Positions 51,044 to 59,927 of a stretch of DNA of 64,000 nt are shown piece by piece. Position numbers and translations under genes: made by a program. The notes under the pieces were generated by a model, which saw nothing but the letters and a program-made list of their open reading frames with translations, searched no databases and was not told the DNA's origin. The stretch is from positions 4,898,001 through 4,962,000 of the forward strand of contig NZ_CP050975.2 of assembly GCF_012273515.2 (NCBI RefSeq), written 5' to 3'. Numbering within the stretch: the first letter of the stretch is position 1; each line of letters opens with the position of its first letter. Source of the DNA: Streptomyces sp. RPA4-2 (GTDB taxonomy: Bacteria > Actinomycetota > Actinomycetes > Streptomycetales > Streptomycetaceae).

Positions 51044-52477
51044 ATGACACGTCAGAGGTTCAGGGGGAGATGGAGAGCCGTAGCCGTGGTCGTCGCGCTG
51101 GGGACCACGGCCCTGGGGCCGGTCACCCCTGCGGTGGCCGTGCACGGCGCGGTGCCGGGTGACTTCAACGGGGACGGGTACCGGGACGCGGTTCTGCCCG
51201 CACCGGGCGCGAATGTGGCCGGCAAGGACGGGGCCGGTGCCGTCGTCGTGCTGTACGGGTCGAAGTCGGGACTGTCGGCAAGCAGGCGGCAGGCCATCAC
51301 GCAGAACAGTGCGGGCGTGCCGGACTCGGCCGAGGCGGGCGACGGGTTCGGGGCGGCCACTGCCACGGCCGACATCAACCGCGACGGCTTTGCCGACCTG
51401 GTGGTCGCCGCCCCCTACGAGGACACGTCCAAGGGCAACGACTCGGGCGCGGTCGTGGCGCTGTGGGGCAGCAAGAACGGGTTGACGAGCGCCACCGACC
51501 TGCCGAATCCCGCCAGACCCCACGACGGGGCGAGAGAGTACGGGCGCGATGTCGCTGTGTTCGCCGGCGGCCCCGGAGCCAAGACGCAGGTCGCGGTCGC
51601 CGGTACCGACGGTTCCGTCTACTTCACCGGGCCGTTCAGCCGTACCGGCACCTACGGGTCCAGGGCGTACAACCGGAACACGCCCTCCGTCGCGAGCGTC
51701 GCGCTCGGCGACTTCAACCACGACGGTGCCCCCGACCCGGTTGCCATCACTGTCCGTCTGGCCGGCCTCAGCGGCGGCGAGGTCTACAGGGGCCCTGGGA
51801 TGATGTACGACGACTACATGGCCCAGGGCAACGGCCTCATCGCTGCCACCGGTGACATCAACGGCGACTCGTACGCCGACCTGGTGGTCGGCGACCCCGA
51901 CGAGCCCGCCAAGGACGGCGTGGACGGGGCGCACGGCGGGCGTGTCCTGGTCTGGTACGGGGCGAAGCAGGGCATCCCCTTCGACGCCAAGCCGGTGCAG
52001 CTGACCCAGAACACTGCCGGAGTGCCCGGCACGAGTGACAAGGGCGATGACTTCGGCGGCGCACTTGCCGTGGCCGACCTCAACCGGGACGGACTCGCCG
52101 ACATCGTGGTCGGGACCCCGTACGAGGGCAGGTCCCACGCTGGGCAGGTCACCATCATTCCGGGCCGCCGCTCCGGTGCGCTCGGCGCCGGATCGTACTC
52201 CTTCACCCAGGACACGGCCGACGTCCCGGACACCTCGGAGTCCGACGATGCGTTCGGCACGACGGTCGCCGTGGGAGACGTGAACGGGGACGGCAGGCCC
52301 GAGCTGTTCGTCAGCGCGGCATTCGAGAACATGGGCCCGGGTGCTGTCTGGGTCTTCCCCGGCACTACCACCGGCCCGACGGCACGGGGCTGCCACGAGT
52401 TCACCCCGTCCTCCGTCGGCCTCAGCGACCGCAGTCCCAGTTATCTGGGCGGCGCGGGCCTGCTCTGGATGATCTAA
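51044..52477 (+). CDS. Secreted FG-GAP repeat protein (integrin alpha-like), copy A
   Basis: 477 residues with AAGGAGGGG before the ATG. Sec signal peptide (cleavage near PAVAVHG), then seven-blade integrin-alpha-like propeller repeats with calcium loops of DxDxDG type: GDFNGDGYRD, ADINRDGFAD, GDFNHDGAPD, GDINGDSYAD, ADLNRDGLAD, GDVNGDGRPE. Extracellular; likely ligand- or surface-binding. It is a paralogue of the gene at 61950-63455 and lies inside the tRNA-Gly island. Confidence 0.93.
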   Translation: MTRQRFRGRWRAVAVVVALGTTALGPVTPAVAVHGAVPGDFNGDGYRDAVLPAPGANVAGKDGAGAVVVLYGSKSGLSASRRQAITQNSAGVPDSAEAGDGFGAATATADINRDGFADLVVAAPYEDTSKGNDSGAVVALWGSKNGLTSATDLPNPARPHDGAREYGRDVAVFAGGPGAKTQVAVAGTDGSVYFTGPFSRTGTYGSRAYNRNTPSVASVALGDFNHDGAPDPVAITVRLAGLSGGEVYRGPGMMYDDYMAQGNGLIAATGDINGDSYADLVVGDPDEPAKDGVDGAHGGRVLVWYGAKQGIPFDAKPVQLTQNTAGVPGTSDKGDDFGGALAVADLNRDGLADIVVGTPYEGRSHAGQVTIIPGRRSGALGAGSYSFTQDTADVPDTSESDDAFGTTVAVGDVNGDGRPELFVSAAFENMGPGAVWVFPGTTTGPTARGCHEFTPSSVGLSDRSPSYLGGAGLLWMI

Positions 52478-52499
52478 CGCATTCCGCACCGGGGAGCGA

Positions 52500-52537
52500 A
52501 CGGGCCCGGAACCCTTCCGAAGGGGTTCCGGGCCCGT
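52500..52537 (+). terminator. Strong hairpin after FG-GAP gene
   Basis: Perfect 15-base stem ACGGGCCCGGAACCC (52500-52514) with its complement at 52523-52537 and an 8-base loop, directly after the FG-GAP stop. Confidence 0.88.
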
Positions 52538-52761
52538 CGGCGTCCTCATTTGCACGGTCCGTCAGTAGCCGTGACTCCTCGTCAGTTCCCGTTCGATCGG
52601 GCACGACAGGGACATGGGCACCTTATGATCCGTAGCTCTGCAGAGATCAGTCGCTGACGGTCATACCAGCCCCTCCACGGCCTTTGCAGGGCAATGATGG
52701 TTGGGGTCGGTTGCTGTGGTTGCTGTACTTCGCTGCGGTACAGCGACCGCTTGGGCCTTGC

Positions 52762-52959
52762 TCATCCATGTAGCGGCAAGTTCGCTTCGTCGTCGCTCAT
52801 CGCGGTGTGGACGGTGAGGCAGGATGCGACGACATCGACCTCCGAAGGCCCTGCGATCCGAAGCCGCACCAACTCGGGTAGCTCGGAAGAGCGGTCGATG
52901 AGACCGATGGCATGGTCAGGCCATGGGTGTTCGAGACAGGAAGGCACATGAGTAGCCAT
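52762..52959 (-). CDS. Possible small protein of the island
   Basis: 65 residues from ATG 52959 (MATHVPSCLEHPWPDHAIGL, ending in an acidic DDEANLPLHG). Amino-acid balance and hydrophobic spacing look protein-like (LVRLRIAGPSEVDVVASCLT), but there is no known motif. It overlaps the upstream part of the truncated gene on the other strand. Low confidence. Confidence 0.33.
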   Translation of the reverse strand: MATHVPSCLEHPWPDHAIGLIDRSSELPELVRLRIAGPSEVDVVASCLTVHTAMSDDEANLPLHG

Positions 52960-53005
52960 CAGTCTGCGCTGGCTCTCGCAGAAGGGTGACGCCGGAGCGC
53001 TCGGG

Positions 53006-53452
53006 GTGTTTGCCGAGGGAACCCGCTTGAACCGAGCTGCTGCTGAGGACATGCAGAAGGGGTTCAATGTGCCGCAGGATCTCATCGATTCGATCAAGGG
53101 TGCCCCGGTCGAGAAGACCGACGAGAGTGAGATCCTCCGCAAGTTCCAGGCGCAGTGCGATGAAATCTCTCCGAAGAGGGAGCTGTGCTCCGTGTACCGC
53201 TACCTCTGCGACTACGCGCACCCCAGTGCAACCAGCGCTTCTGAGTTCGTCGAGTGGACGACCGAGCCCCCTGGCCTTCGGACGGATCCCAAGGGGAGTG
53301 CCGCATCCGTGGGGGAGGTCACTCTTGCCATGTGCCTGGTCTGGGCAGGTCGGGCTTTCGATGAAATGATCAACGGCAAGCCGCGCAAGCAGTTCTTGCG
53401 TTCGGTTGCGAGGGAGCTCCGATTGGCTCCGGTCCTCCCACCGCTGAACTAG
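53006..53452 (+). pseudogene. Truncated hypothetical gene of the island
   Basis: 148 residues from a GTG at 53006, open back to 52952 without a good start. The helical sequence (TDESEILRKFQAQCDEISPK, SVYRYLCDYAHPSATSASEF, VGEVTLAMCLVWAGRAFDEM) looks like the C-terminal half of a larger all-helical protein of the kind annotated as DUF5677. The front half is missing, and stop codons occur in all frames just upstream. Probably a decayed gene in the att-bounded segment. Confidence 0.5.
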
Positions 53453-53522
53453 CTGAGCGGTGTGGTCGGCCGTAGTGGTGCGGATATGGTGCGCGCCCCA
53501 CTCGCAGGTCTAGACGACAAAG

Positions 53523-53549
53523 AACCCCCAGGTTATCGACCTGGGGGTT
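53523..53549. terminator. tRNA-Gly terminator
   Basis: 11-base stem AACCCCCAGGT (53523-53533) with ACCTGGGGGTT (53539-53549) and a 5-base loop, immediately 3' of the minus-strand tRNA; a run of A on the plus strand gives T on the transcript side. Confidence 0.85.
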
Positions 53550-53554
53550 TCACA

Positions 53555-53628
53555 TGGAGCGGGTGACGAGAATCGAACTCGCACTCTCAGCTTGGGAAGC
53601 TGATGTTCTACCACTAAACTACACCCGC
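53555..53628 (-). tRNA. tRNA-Gly (anticodon CCC)
   Basis: 74 bases including an encoded CCA. Acceptor stem GCGGGTG/CACCCGC, D arm with GGTAG, anticodon stem-loop TCAGC-TTCCCAA-GCTGA giving anticodon CCC, and T arm GAGTTCGATTCTC. Reads GGG codons. Its 3' half is duplicated at 46891-46931 and 50117-50157, both on the 3' side of the gene, showing that it has served as an integration site and remains intact. Confidence 0.96.
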
Positions 53629-53892
53629 GTAAGACATCGGTTGGACCGGTGTCGAATGCCCGCTCACTCTACCTCATGCCTGGCCCCCGGCGCTGAAGCC
53701 GCGGGGCCGGTGCGCGTTTCGGGGGATGGACACGGCTGCGGGGGAACGGAGTTGGGGCGTACGGTGGAGGCGAGGGAGAGGGTCCTGGCGGGGCCGGAGT
53801 GCCGCCTGGAGAGCCGTCCCATTCATCCCGTAATGTGGCTTTCGTCGTCAGTCACGCCAGTGCCTGGCGAAGGCTCTTGGGGAAGGGACTCT

Positions 53893-54060
53893 GTGGACTT
53901 GATGGAGCGCACCGTCGTCCGATGTGCCGAGGGGCACGTGTTCAGCACCGCTTCGTTCCCGATGCAGAAGGCGGAGCGGCTCGGACCCGGTCGATTGATC
54001 CGGTGCCCGCGGTGCGCGCGGCTGCGGAACGTCGTTCCGGTGGCGTTGGAGAAGCAGTAA
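53893..54060 (+). CDS. Small zinc-ribbon protein, 55 residues
   Basis: GTG at 53893 preceded by GGGGAAGGGA. The peptide has VRCAEGHVF near residues 9-17 and RCPRCARLRN near 38-47, giving three Cys and a His for one zinc site. Such micro zinc-ribbons recur in Streptomyces; this one is upstream of dcd in the same direction. An ATG at 53902 is the alternative start. Confidence 0.65.
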   Translation: MDLMERTVVRCAEGHVFSTASFPMQKAERLGPGRLIRCPRCARLRNVVPVALEKQ

Positions 54061-54141
54061 CGGCAACCGCTGAGCGGTCTCAGCAGGCGTAGGCGTGGGG
54101 CTGTCCACAATTGTGGGCAGCCCCACGCGTATCCTCGGGGC

Positions 54142-54717
54142 GTGCTTCTCTCAGACAAGGACATCCGGGCCGAGATCGGCGCCGGCCGGGTGCGGATCGC
54201 TCCGTACGACGAATCCATGGTGCAGCCGTCGAGTATCGACGTGCGGCTCGACCGCTATTTCCGGGTGTTCGAGAATCACCGCTACCCCCACATCGACCCC
54301 TCCATCGAGCAGGCGGATCTGACGCGGCTGGTCGAGCCCGAGGGCGACGAGCCGTTCATCCTGCACCCCGGCGAGTTCGTCCTCGCCAGTACGTACGAGG
54401 TCATCACGCTGCCGGACGACCTCGCCTCGCGGCTCGAGGGCAAGAGCTCCCTCGGGCGGCTCGGCCTCGTCACGCACTCCACCGCGGGGTTCATCGATCC
54501 CGGCTTCTCCGGGCACGTGACCCTGGAGCTGTCCAACCTGGCGACGCTGCCCATCAAGCTCTGGCCGGGCATGAAGATCGGGCAGCTGTGCATGTTCCAG
54601 CTCAGCTCGCCGGCCGAGTTCCCGTACGGCAGTGACCGGTACGGCTCCCGCTACCAGGGGCAGCGCGGACCGACCGCCTCCCGGTCCTTCCTCAACTTCC
54701 ACCGGACCCAGGTCTGA
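54142..54717 (+). CDS. dcd: dCTP deaminase
   Basis: 191 residues, GTG start ([20 protein letters not shown]). Hallmark trimeric dUTPase-fold motifs: [30 protein letters not shown], and [13 protein letters not shown] with the catalytic Glu. Converts dCTP to dUTP (and in some actinobacteria further to dUMP) for thymidylate synthesis. Very conserved; C-terminus [16 protein letters not shown] closes over the nucleotide. Confidence 0.97.
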   Translation: MLLSDKDIRAEIGAGRVRIAPYDESMVQPSSIDVRLDRYFRVFENHRYPHIDPSIEQADLTRLVEPEGDEPFILHPGEFVLASTYEVITLPDDLASRLEGKSSLGRLGLVTHSTAGFIDPGFSGHVTLELSNLATLPIKLWPGMKIGQLCMFQLSSPAEFPYGSDRYGSRYQGQRGPTASRSFLNFHRTQV

Positions 54718-54727
54718 GGGCGTGAGC

Positions 54728-55237
54728 ATGACCGGAGCGCGGGAGAACCTCACCTACGAGCGGTTCGGGACCGCCGTCCGTGAACTCGCCCAGACCATCG
54801 CCGACGACGGATACGAGCCGGACATAGTGCTCTCCATCGCGCGCGGGGGTGTCTTCGTCGCGGGCGGCCTCGCTTATGCCCTCGACTGCAAGAACATCCA
54901 CCTGGTGAACGTCGAGTTCTACACGGGCGTCGGAACCACGCTCGAGATGCCCGTCATGCTCGCCCCCGTCCCCAACGTGATTGACTTCTCCGACAAGAAG
55001 GTCCTGATCACGGACGACGTCGCCGACACCGGCAAGACCCTCAAACTCGTCCACGACTTCTGCGTCGACACCGTTGCCGAGGTCCGCAGCGCCGTGATCT
55101 ACGAGAAGCCCCACTCACTCGTGAAATGCGAGTATGTGTGGAAGCGGACCGATGAATGGATCAACTTCCCGTGGAGTGTTCTGCCTCCGGTACGTAAGGC
55201 GGGGGAGCCGATCACGCCGTCGAAAGACGCGCTCTGA
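54728..55237 (+). CDS. Phosphoribosyltransferase (hypoxanthine/xanthine type)
   Basis: 169 residues; ATG at 54728 with GAGGG 7 bases upstream (GTG at 54722 possible). PRTase fold: DIVLSIARGGVFVAGGLAYA, NVEFYTGVGTT, and the PRPP loop KKVLITDDVADTGKTL. Family members transfer phosphoribose from PRPP to purine bases. It follows dcd by 10 bases, so both nucleotide-salvage genes are probably one transcript. Confidence 0.93.
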   Translation: MTGARENLTYERFGTAVRELAQTIADDGYEPDIVLSIARGGVFVAGGLAYALDCKNIHLVNVEFYTGVGTTLEMPVMLAPVPNVIDFSDKKVLITDDVADTGKTLKLVHDFCVDTVAEVRSAVIYEKPHSLVKCEYVWKRTDEWINFPWSVLPPVRKAGEPITPSKDAL

Positions 55238-55309
55238 GCCGGTGGGCTGGGTGACCTGTCGGCCGAGCAGTCGTCGGGCCCGCGGGGCACGGCCGGGCGG
55301 TTCGGGTCC

Positions 55310-55642
55310 TCAGTCGGAACTTGTGGCGCTCGGACGTATGTCGTTCAGACTGTCGACGATCGTCACAGACGGATGCGCAGGCGCGGGCACCTGAATGAGA
55401 ATGGGGACGTAGACCACGTCCCCGTGTCTGAACTCGGCCTTCCATGAATTCCGGTAGCACACGATCTCATTCGGGCTGCCGTGCGTCGCATAGCACTGAA
55501 GTGCCGACTTCATGGATGCGGCCCGCGAATTCTGAGAAAGAGCGTCTGCTTCACCCGCTGACGCACTCCATGCACCCAGCGCCATGGAACAGCAGGCCGC
55601 GACCAGTCCGACACTCCGCAAGGCTGCTTTCTTCATTCTCAT
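55310..55642 (-). CDS. Small secreted protein
   Basis: 110 residues from ATG 55642 (MRMKKAALRSV) or 55636. Sec signal peptide with hydrophobic core LVAACCSMALGAWSASA, then a polar mature part with one Cys pair (LQCYATHGSPNEIVCYRNSW) that probably forms a disulfide, and a strand-rich end. No family recognised. Exported; function unknown. Confidence 0.72.
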   Translation of the reverse strand: MRMKKAALRSVGLVAACCSMALGAWSASAGEADALSQNSRAASMKSALQCYATHGSPNEIVCYRNSWKAEFRHGDVVYVPILIQVPAPAHPSVTIVDSLNDIRPSATSSD

Positions 55643-55773
55643 CACCCTGAAAGCTGAAGCAAGCTGCGAGTGCACTGATGCGTTCCAGTGTCGCACGCCG
55701 GGTGGATGTGCGTCGGATGATCTCCGCGTCCCCGGCGCCATTTCAGTGGGGCGGAAATCGAGCCGGGCCCGCC

Positions 55774-58368
55774 CTATCGGCGATCGGAATGGTGGAGTTT
55801 GCGAGCGGCTTCGTGGCGGGTGTGGACGCCGAGTTTGTTCAGTATCGCGCCGACGTGATGCCCGGCCGTCTTGGGAGTGATATAGAGACGGGCCGCGATC
55901 TCGGCATCCGTCAGGTCCTCGTGCAGCAGCTTCAGGACGTCCAGCTCCCGGTTGGTCAGCCCGTACGGATTGGCCCGGGTGGCCGCCCGGGGGCCTCGCC
56001 GGATCGGGCGGACGCCCCGGGCACGCATCACGGCGCGGGCGTGCGCCACGGCCGGCCGGGCGCCGAGGGCCTCGAGGGCTGCCAGGGCCTGGTGCAGCGC
56101 GGGCCCGTCGCCGGAAAGGCGGGCCAGCGCGGCGTCGTACGGGCAGCCGAGCGTGTCCCATCGTGCCGCGGCGCCGGCCCAGTCGCCGGCCAGCTCGAGC
56201 GCGTAGGGTTCGGCCGCCGGCACCTGCGGGGGTGTCCCTCCGGCGCGGCGGATCCAGCAGGCCAGCGCCCCGGACAGCCAGGGATGGCTGCGCTCCGCCA
56301 ACGCGTCCAGACCGCGTCGTGCCTCCGCCCGAACCCGCTCGTGGTCGCCGGACAGCCAGGCCGCCTCGACCCGGGCCTCCCACCCCAGGCCCGTGGCCGT
56401 CAGGCAGTCCGGGTCCACGAGGCTCGCCGCCTGCTCGAGCAGCGGCCACACCTGGGCCTTGCCCTGCCGGGCTCGCACCAGCCCCAGGACGGTGAAGGCC
56501 AGGGCTCTGACGATCGGTGGTGAGTGGGGGTGGGACAGCACTTCCTGTGCGGCATCGGCCGCCTGGGTCCACAGGCCCCGGTTCAACAGCCCCCAGCTGC
56601 CCCAGATCCTCGTGCACAGCAGGTGGAACAGCAGGTCGTGATCGAGGCAGTGGGCTTCCGCCCGGGTCACGGCCGCGGTGGTCCTGTCGACGTCATGCCG
56701 CAGCGCGGCGAACCAGCACATGACGAGCGCGCAGGAGGCCGCGTCCACCGGCAGATCCTGTGCCATCGCGCTGGCCACCGCCTGCTCGCAGTCCTCCCAG
56801 CCGGACCCTTCGCTCAGCATCCGTGCCGCCGCGGCGTGGAAGCGCGCCTGGACGACCACCCCCGCGTCGCCGAAGCGCTCACCGAGAGCGATCGCCTTCT
56901 CGGCGTGTGCGGCGGTCACCGCCACCGCCTCGTGTTCGTAGCAGGCCAGTTGGCAGAGGTTCAGGTACGCCCAGGACAGCTCCTTGTTCGGTCCCAGTTC
57001 CTCGAGCACCCGCACCGCGTCCAGGGCGGTCTGTCCCGACTCGGCGGTCCGTCCCGCTGGCCACAGCGAGTACGACAGCCGGCGCAGGTCCTCCCCCTCG
57101 TGCAGCCGGTCGCCCGCCGTACGCCGCAGCCGTACCGCCGTACGGCGGGATTCGACCGCTTCCTCCAGTCGGCTCGACAGGAGACAGGCCTGCGCGTGTC
57201 CTTCCAGCAGGGAGGTCTGCTGGTCGAGGGGCAGGCGGTCGGCGTGCCGCAGGGCGCGGGCGTACTGGGCGGCCGCTTCCCGGTGCGCGCCTGTCGCGGC
57301 GGCATGGGCGGCCGCCGCGGGCGCGTACTCCAATACGGCGGTCGGATCGCCGGCGGCCTCGGAATGATCGGCCAGCAGCGCCAGATCATCCGCGGTGACC
57401 GGGCCGGCCCGCATCGCCGCCAGCACCTGCTGGTGTACCCGCAGCCGGCATGCGGCAGGGACGGTCTCCAGCACCGCGAGCCGGGTCAGCTCATGGCGGA
57501 ATTCGGTCGCCTGTCCGTCGGTGCGGACAATTCCGCAGGCCACGGCCTCCTCGAGTGCTTCTTCCGGGGCCGGCAGGACACCGGCAAGCAGCGGTGGCGA
57601 GACCCGGTGGCCCAGGACGGCCAGCACGTCGACGACCGTGCGTGCGGCGGCCGAGAGGCCGGCAAGGCGGCCGGCCACGGCCTCGCGCACCGTGGCCGGG
57701 ATGGTCTCGGCCGGGGAGGCCAGGATCTCGGTGACGATGAACGGGTTGCCGGCGGAGACGTGGTACAGCTGTTCGACGTCGACGGCGTGTCCGGTGGCCA
57801 GCCGGGCCACGGCCGGGCGGCTCAGGGGTGCCAGGTCGTGGCGGTGCACCCACGAATAGCCCGCCAGAGTGCCGAGGAGAGCGGTCAAGTGGTGGGTGCG
57901 GCCGACCTCGTCGTCGCGGTAGGTGGCCACCACCAGGGCCGGAACGGTCGGCAGGCGCCGCGCCAGGTGGCGCAGCAGATCCATGGTGGCCTCGTCGGCC
58001 CAGTGGACGTCTTCCAGGACCAGCAGGCTGGGATAGGCGCTCAGGTCGGCGAGCAGGCAGTCGAAGACCTCGTCGGAACGGCAGGTGCCTGCCAGGGCCC
58101 CGGTCAGGGCCGTGCGTACCGCCGGTCCCAGGCGTGGAGCCAAGTCCATCAGAGGGCCCAGAGGACGGGGGGTCGCCAGCGGGTCGCAAGCACCGGCCAG
58201 CACCCTGATACGGGGGTCGGCGAGCTGGGCCAGACGGCGGACGACGCTGGTCTTGCCGATGCCGGCCTCGCCGCGCACGAGTGCGAGGCGTCCAGGGCCG
58301 CTCACGGCCGCCTGCAGGTGACCGGTGAGGTCCTGGAGCACGGCCTTTCGCTCTAGTAGGTCCATCAC
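55774..58368 (-). CDS. LAL-type (LuxR, large ATP-binding) transcriptional regulator
   Basis: 864 residues. N-terminal AAA/STAND ATPase with Walker A VRGEAGIGKTSVVRRL and Walker B LLVLEDVHWADEATMDLL, a helical TPR-like middle, and a C-terminal LuxR helix-turn-helix (GLTNRELDVLKLLHEDLTDA followed by ITPKTAGHHVGAILNKLGVH). LAL regulators activate carbohydrate, antibiotic or developmental genes. The divergent neighbour is the poly-Asn secreted protein at 58819, which may be a target. Confidence 0.92.
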   Translation of the reverse strand: MMDLLERKAVLQDLTGHLQAAVSGPGRLALVRGEAGIGKTSVVRRLAQLADPRIRVLAGACDPLATPRPLGPLMDLAPRLGPAVRTALTGALAGTCRSDEVFDCLLADLSAYPSLLVLEDVHWADEATMDLLRHLARRLPTVPALVVATYRDDEVGRTHHLTALLGTLAGYSWVHRHDLAPLSRPAVARLATGHAVDVEQLYHVSAGNPFIVTEILASPAETIPATVREAVAGRLAGLSAAARTVVDVLAVLGHRVSPPLLAGVLPAPEEALEEAVACGIVRTDGQATEFRHELTRLAVLETVPAACRLRVHQQVLAAMRAGPVTADDLALLADHSEAAGDPTAVLEYAPAAAAHAAATGAHREAAAQYARALRHADRLPLDQQTSLLEGHAQACLLSSRLEEAVESRRTAVRLRRTAGDRLHEGEDLRRLSYSLWPAGRTAESGQTALDAVRVLEELGPNKELSWAYLNLCQLACYEHEAVAVTAAHAEKAIALGERFGDAGVVVQARFHAAAARMLSEGSGWEDCEQAVASAMAQDLPVDAASCALVMCWFAALRHDVDRTTAAVTRAEAHCLDHDLLFHLLCTRIWGSWGLLNRGLWTQAADAAQEVLSHPHSPPIVRALAFTVLGLVRARQGKAQVWPLLEQAASLVDPDCLTATGLGWEARVEAAWLSGDHERVRAEARRGLDALAERSHPWLSGALACWIRRAGGTPPQVPAAEPYALELAGDWAGAAARWDTLGCPYDAALARLSGDGPALHQALAALEALGARPAVAHARAVMRARGVRPIRRGPRAATRANPYGLTNRELDVLKLLHEDLTDAEIAARLYITPKTAGHHVGAILNKLGVHTRHEAARKLHHSDRR

Positions 58369-58818
58369 CAGCCATTTTCCCTCCGTGGGCGGAGCCGCGC
58401 AAAAGATCCAGATGGACCAGGGCAGGTCGGCTGGTGGGGTGGGTCGTGGAATGCCGGGGTGGGATGTGGGGTGCGCGGAGGTGGAAGTTGGGGTGTTCGC
58501 CCGATGTACCCCCGACTATCGCAGGGCATGCTGGCCTAGGAGTTCCAGAAACCGGGTCTACCGGTTCGCGGCTCAAACCGACCCGCGCCGAGAATATCGC
58601 GCGACCGCGCCTCCGAAATATCTCCGGCAGTGAATCCGGCCACAACACACGCAAAGCGAATGTTGCCGTCGGCTGTCGATCCATGAAATTTCGGAGCGCG
58701 GAGTGGTGTGAGTGCCAGGACCGGCTTAGTGAGCTGGTGGCATCTTTACGGAGAATTACTTCCGTAATCCACTGGGGCGGCAAATCGGAAGGCCCACATT
58801 CATCGGAAAGGGATCATC
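58369..58818. other. Divergent promoter region before poly-Asn gene
   Basis: 450 bases of lower GC between the LAL regulator and the poly-asparagine gene, with AT-rich patches at 58600-58690 and 58740-58780 and GGAAAGGGATC before the poly-Asn ATG. No gene recognised. Confidence 0.5.
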
Positions 58819-59766
58819 ATGCTCAACAAGATCGCAAAGCGCGCGGCAATGCTGACTGCTTCGGTTGCTCTGGCCGCGGGAGGCGCAATGGTGCCCTCTG
58901 TCGCCTTCGCTGCTCCGGCACCTACAGGAACTCACGCGACAGCGCCGAGCGACAACAACAACAACAATAACAACAACAACAACCGACGGGGCGGGAACAA
59001 CAACAACAATAACAACAACAACAACAACCGACGGGGCGGGAACAACAACAACAATAACAACAACGGAGGCCGAGGCGGGAACAACAACAATAACAACAAC
59101 AACGGAGGTCGCGGAGCCAACAACAACAATAACAACAACAACGGCGGAGGCGGGAACAACAACAATAACAACAACAACAACAACGGAGGCCGCGGAGCCA
59201 ACAACAATAACAACAACAACAACGGCGGGGGCGCGAACAACAACAACAATAACAACAACAACGGCGGAGGCGGGAACAACAACAATAACAACAACAACGG
59301 AGGCCGCGGAGCCAACAACAACAATAACAACAACAACGGCGGAGGCGGGAACAACAACAATAACAACAACAACAACAACGGAGGCCGCGGAGCCAACAAC
59401 AATAACAACAACAACAACGGCGGGGGCGCGAACAACAACAACAATAACAACAACAACGGCGGAGGCGGGAACAACAACAACAACAACAACAACGGAGGCC
59501 GCGGAGCCAACAACAACAATAACAACAACAACAACGGCGGAGGCGCGAACAACAACAACAATAACAACAACAACGGCGGAGGCGGGAACAACAACAATAA
59601 CAACAACAACGGAGGCCGCGGAGCCAACAACAACAATAACAACAACAACAACGGCGGGGGCGCGAACAACAACAACAATAACAACAACAACGGCGGAGGC
59701 GGGAACAACAACAATAACAACAACAACGGAGGCGGAGGGAACAACAACAATAACAACAACGGCTGA
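58819..59766 (+). CDS. Secreted poly-asparagine (prion-like) protein
   Basis: 315 residues with GGAAAGGGATC upstream. A normal Sec signal (MLNKIAKRAAMLTASVALAA, cleavage near VAFAAPAP) is followed by 270 residues of Asn runs of 7-11 separated by GGGG, GGGA, GGRGG, GGRGA or RRGG spacers. There is almost nothing else in the mature protein. Such Asn/Gly-rich chains are typical prion-like, amyloid- or gel-forming sequences. No family resemblance apart from composition. The reading frame is clean for the full length, with one AAT among the AACs per run, showing expansion by block duplication. Confidence 0.9.
   Translation: MLNKIAKRAAMLTASVALAAGGAMVPSVAFAAPAPTGTHATAPSDNNNNNNNNNNRRGGNNNNNNNNNNNRRGGNNNNNNNNGGRGGNNNNNNNNGGRGANNNNNNNNGGGGNNNNNNNNNNGGRGANNNNNNNNGGGANNNNNNNNNGGGGNNNNNNNNGGRGANNNNNNNNGGGGNNNNNNNNNNGGRGANNNNNNNNGGGANNNNNNNNNGGGGNNNNNNNNGGRGANNNNNNNNNGGGANNNNNNNNNGGGGNNNNNNNNGGRGANNNNNNNNNGGGANNNNNNNNNGGGGNNNNNNNNGGGGNNNNNNNG
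58955..59763 (+). repeat. Asn-codon minisatellite with nested periods
   Basis: Runs of AAC with a single AAT at a fixed place, alternating with Gly-rich spacers. A 195-base block starting GGCGGAGGCGGG at 59143 is repeated at 59338, and a 117-base block (GGRGA-N9-GGGA-N9-GGGG-N8 in protein) occurs twice near the end. GC is far below the genome average. Confidence 0.92.
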
Positions 59767-59771
59767 ACTTC

Positions 59772-59817
59772 AAAGTCCGGAGGTCGGGTGGATAAAGTCA
59801 CCCGACCTCCGGACTTT
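59772..59817. terminator. Strong bidirectional terminator between the Asn-rich genes
   Basis: Perfect 19-base stem starting AAAGTCCGGAGG (59772-59790) and complement at 59799-59817 with an 8-base loop, eight bases after the poly-Asn stop. Confidence 0.92.
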
Positions 59818-59927
59818 CGCGCGCCCGGCCCTGCTGGGGACGAGGTTGGCGTGGGAGCGCGTCGCCGGCGCCCGGATCTCGAGCTCAGGCTGTGGTGTGC
59901 CTGATCAGGCGGCGACCGGCTGTCGCC

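Noticed and set aside
58955..59763. CRISPR-like regular array
   Set aside because: Units are in-frame Asn/Gly codons of varying length without unique spacers, and no cas genes are near.
58922..59801. Long minus-strand frames rich in Cys or Leu across the Asn tract
   Set aside because: They are reverse-complement readings of AAC repeats; no signal, motif or start site.
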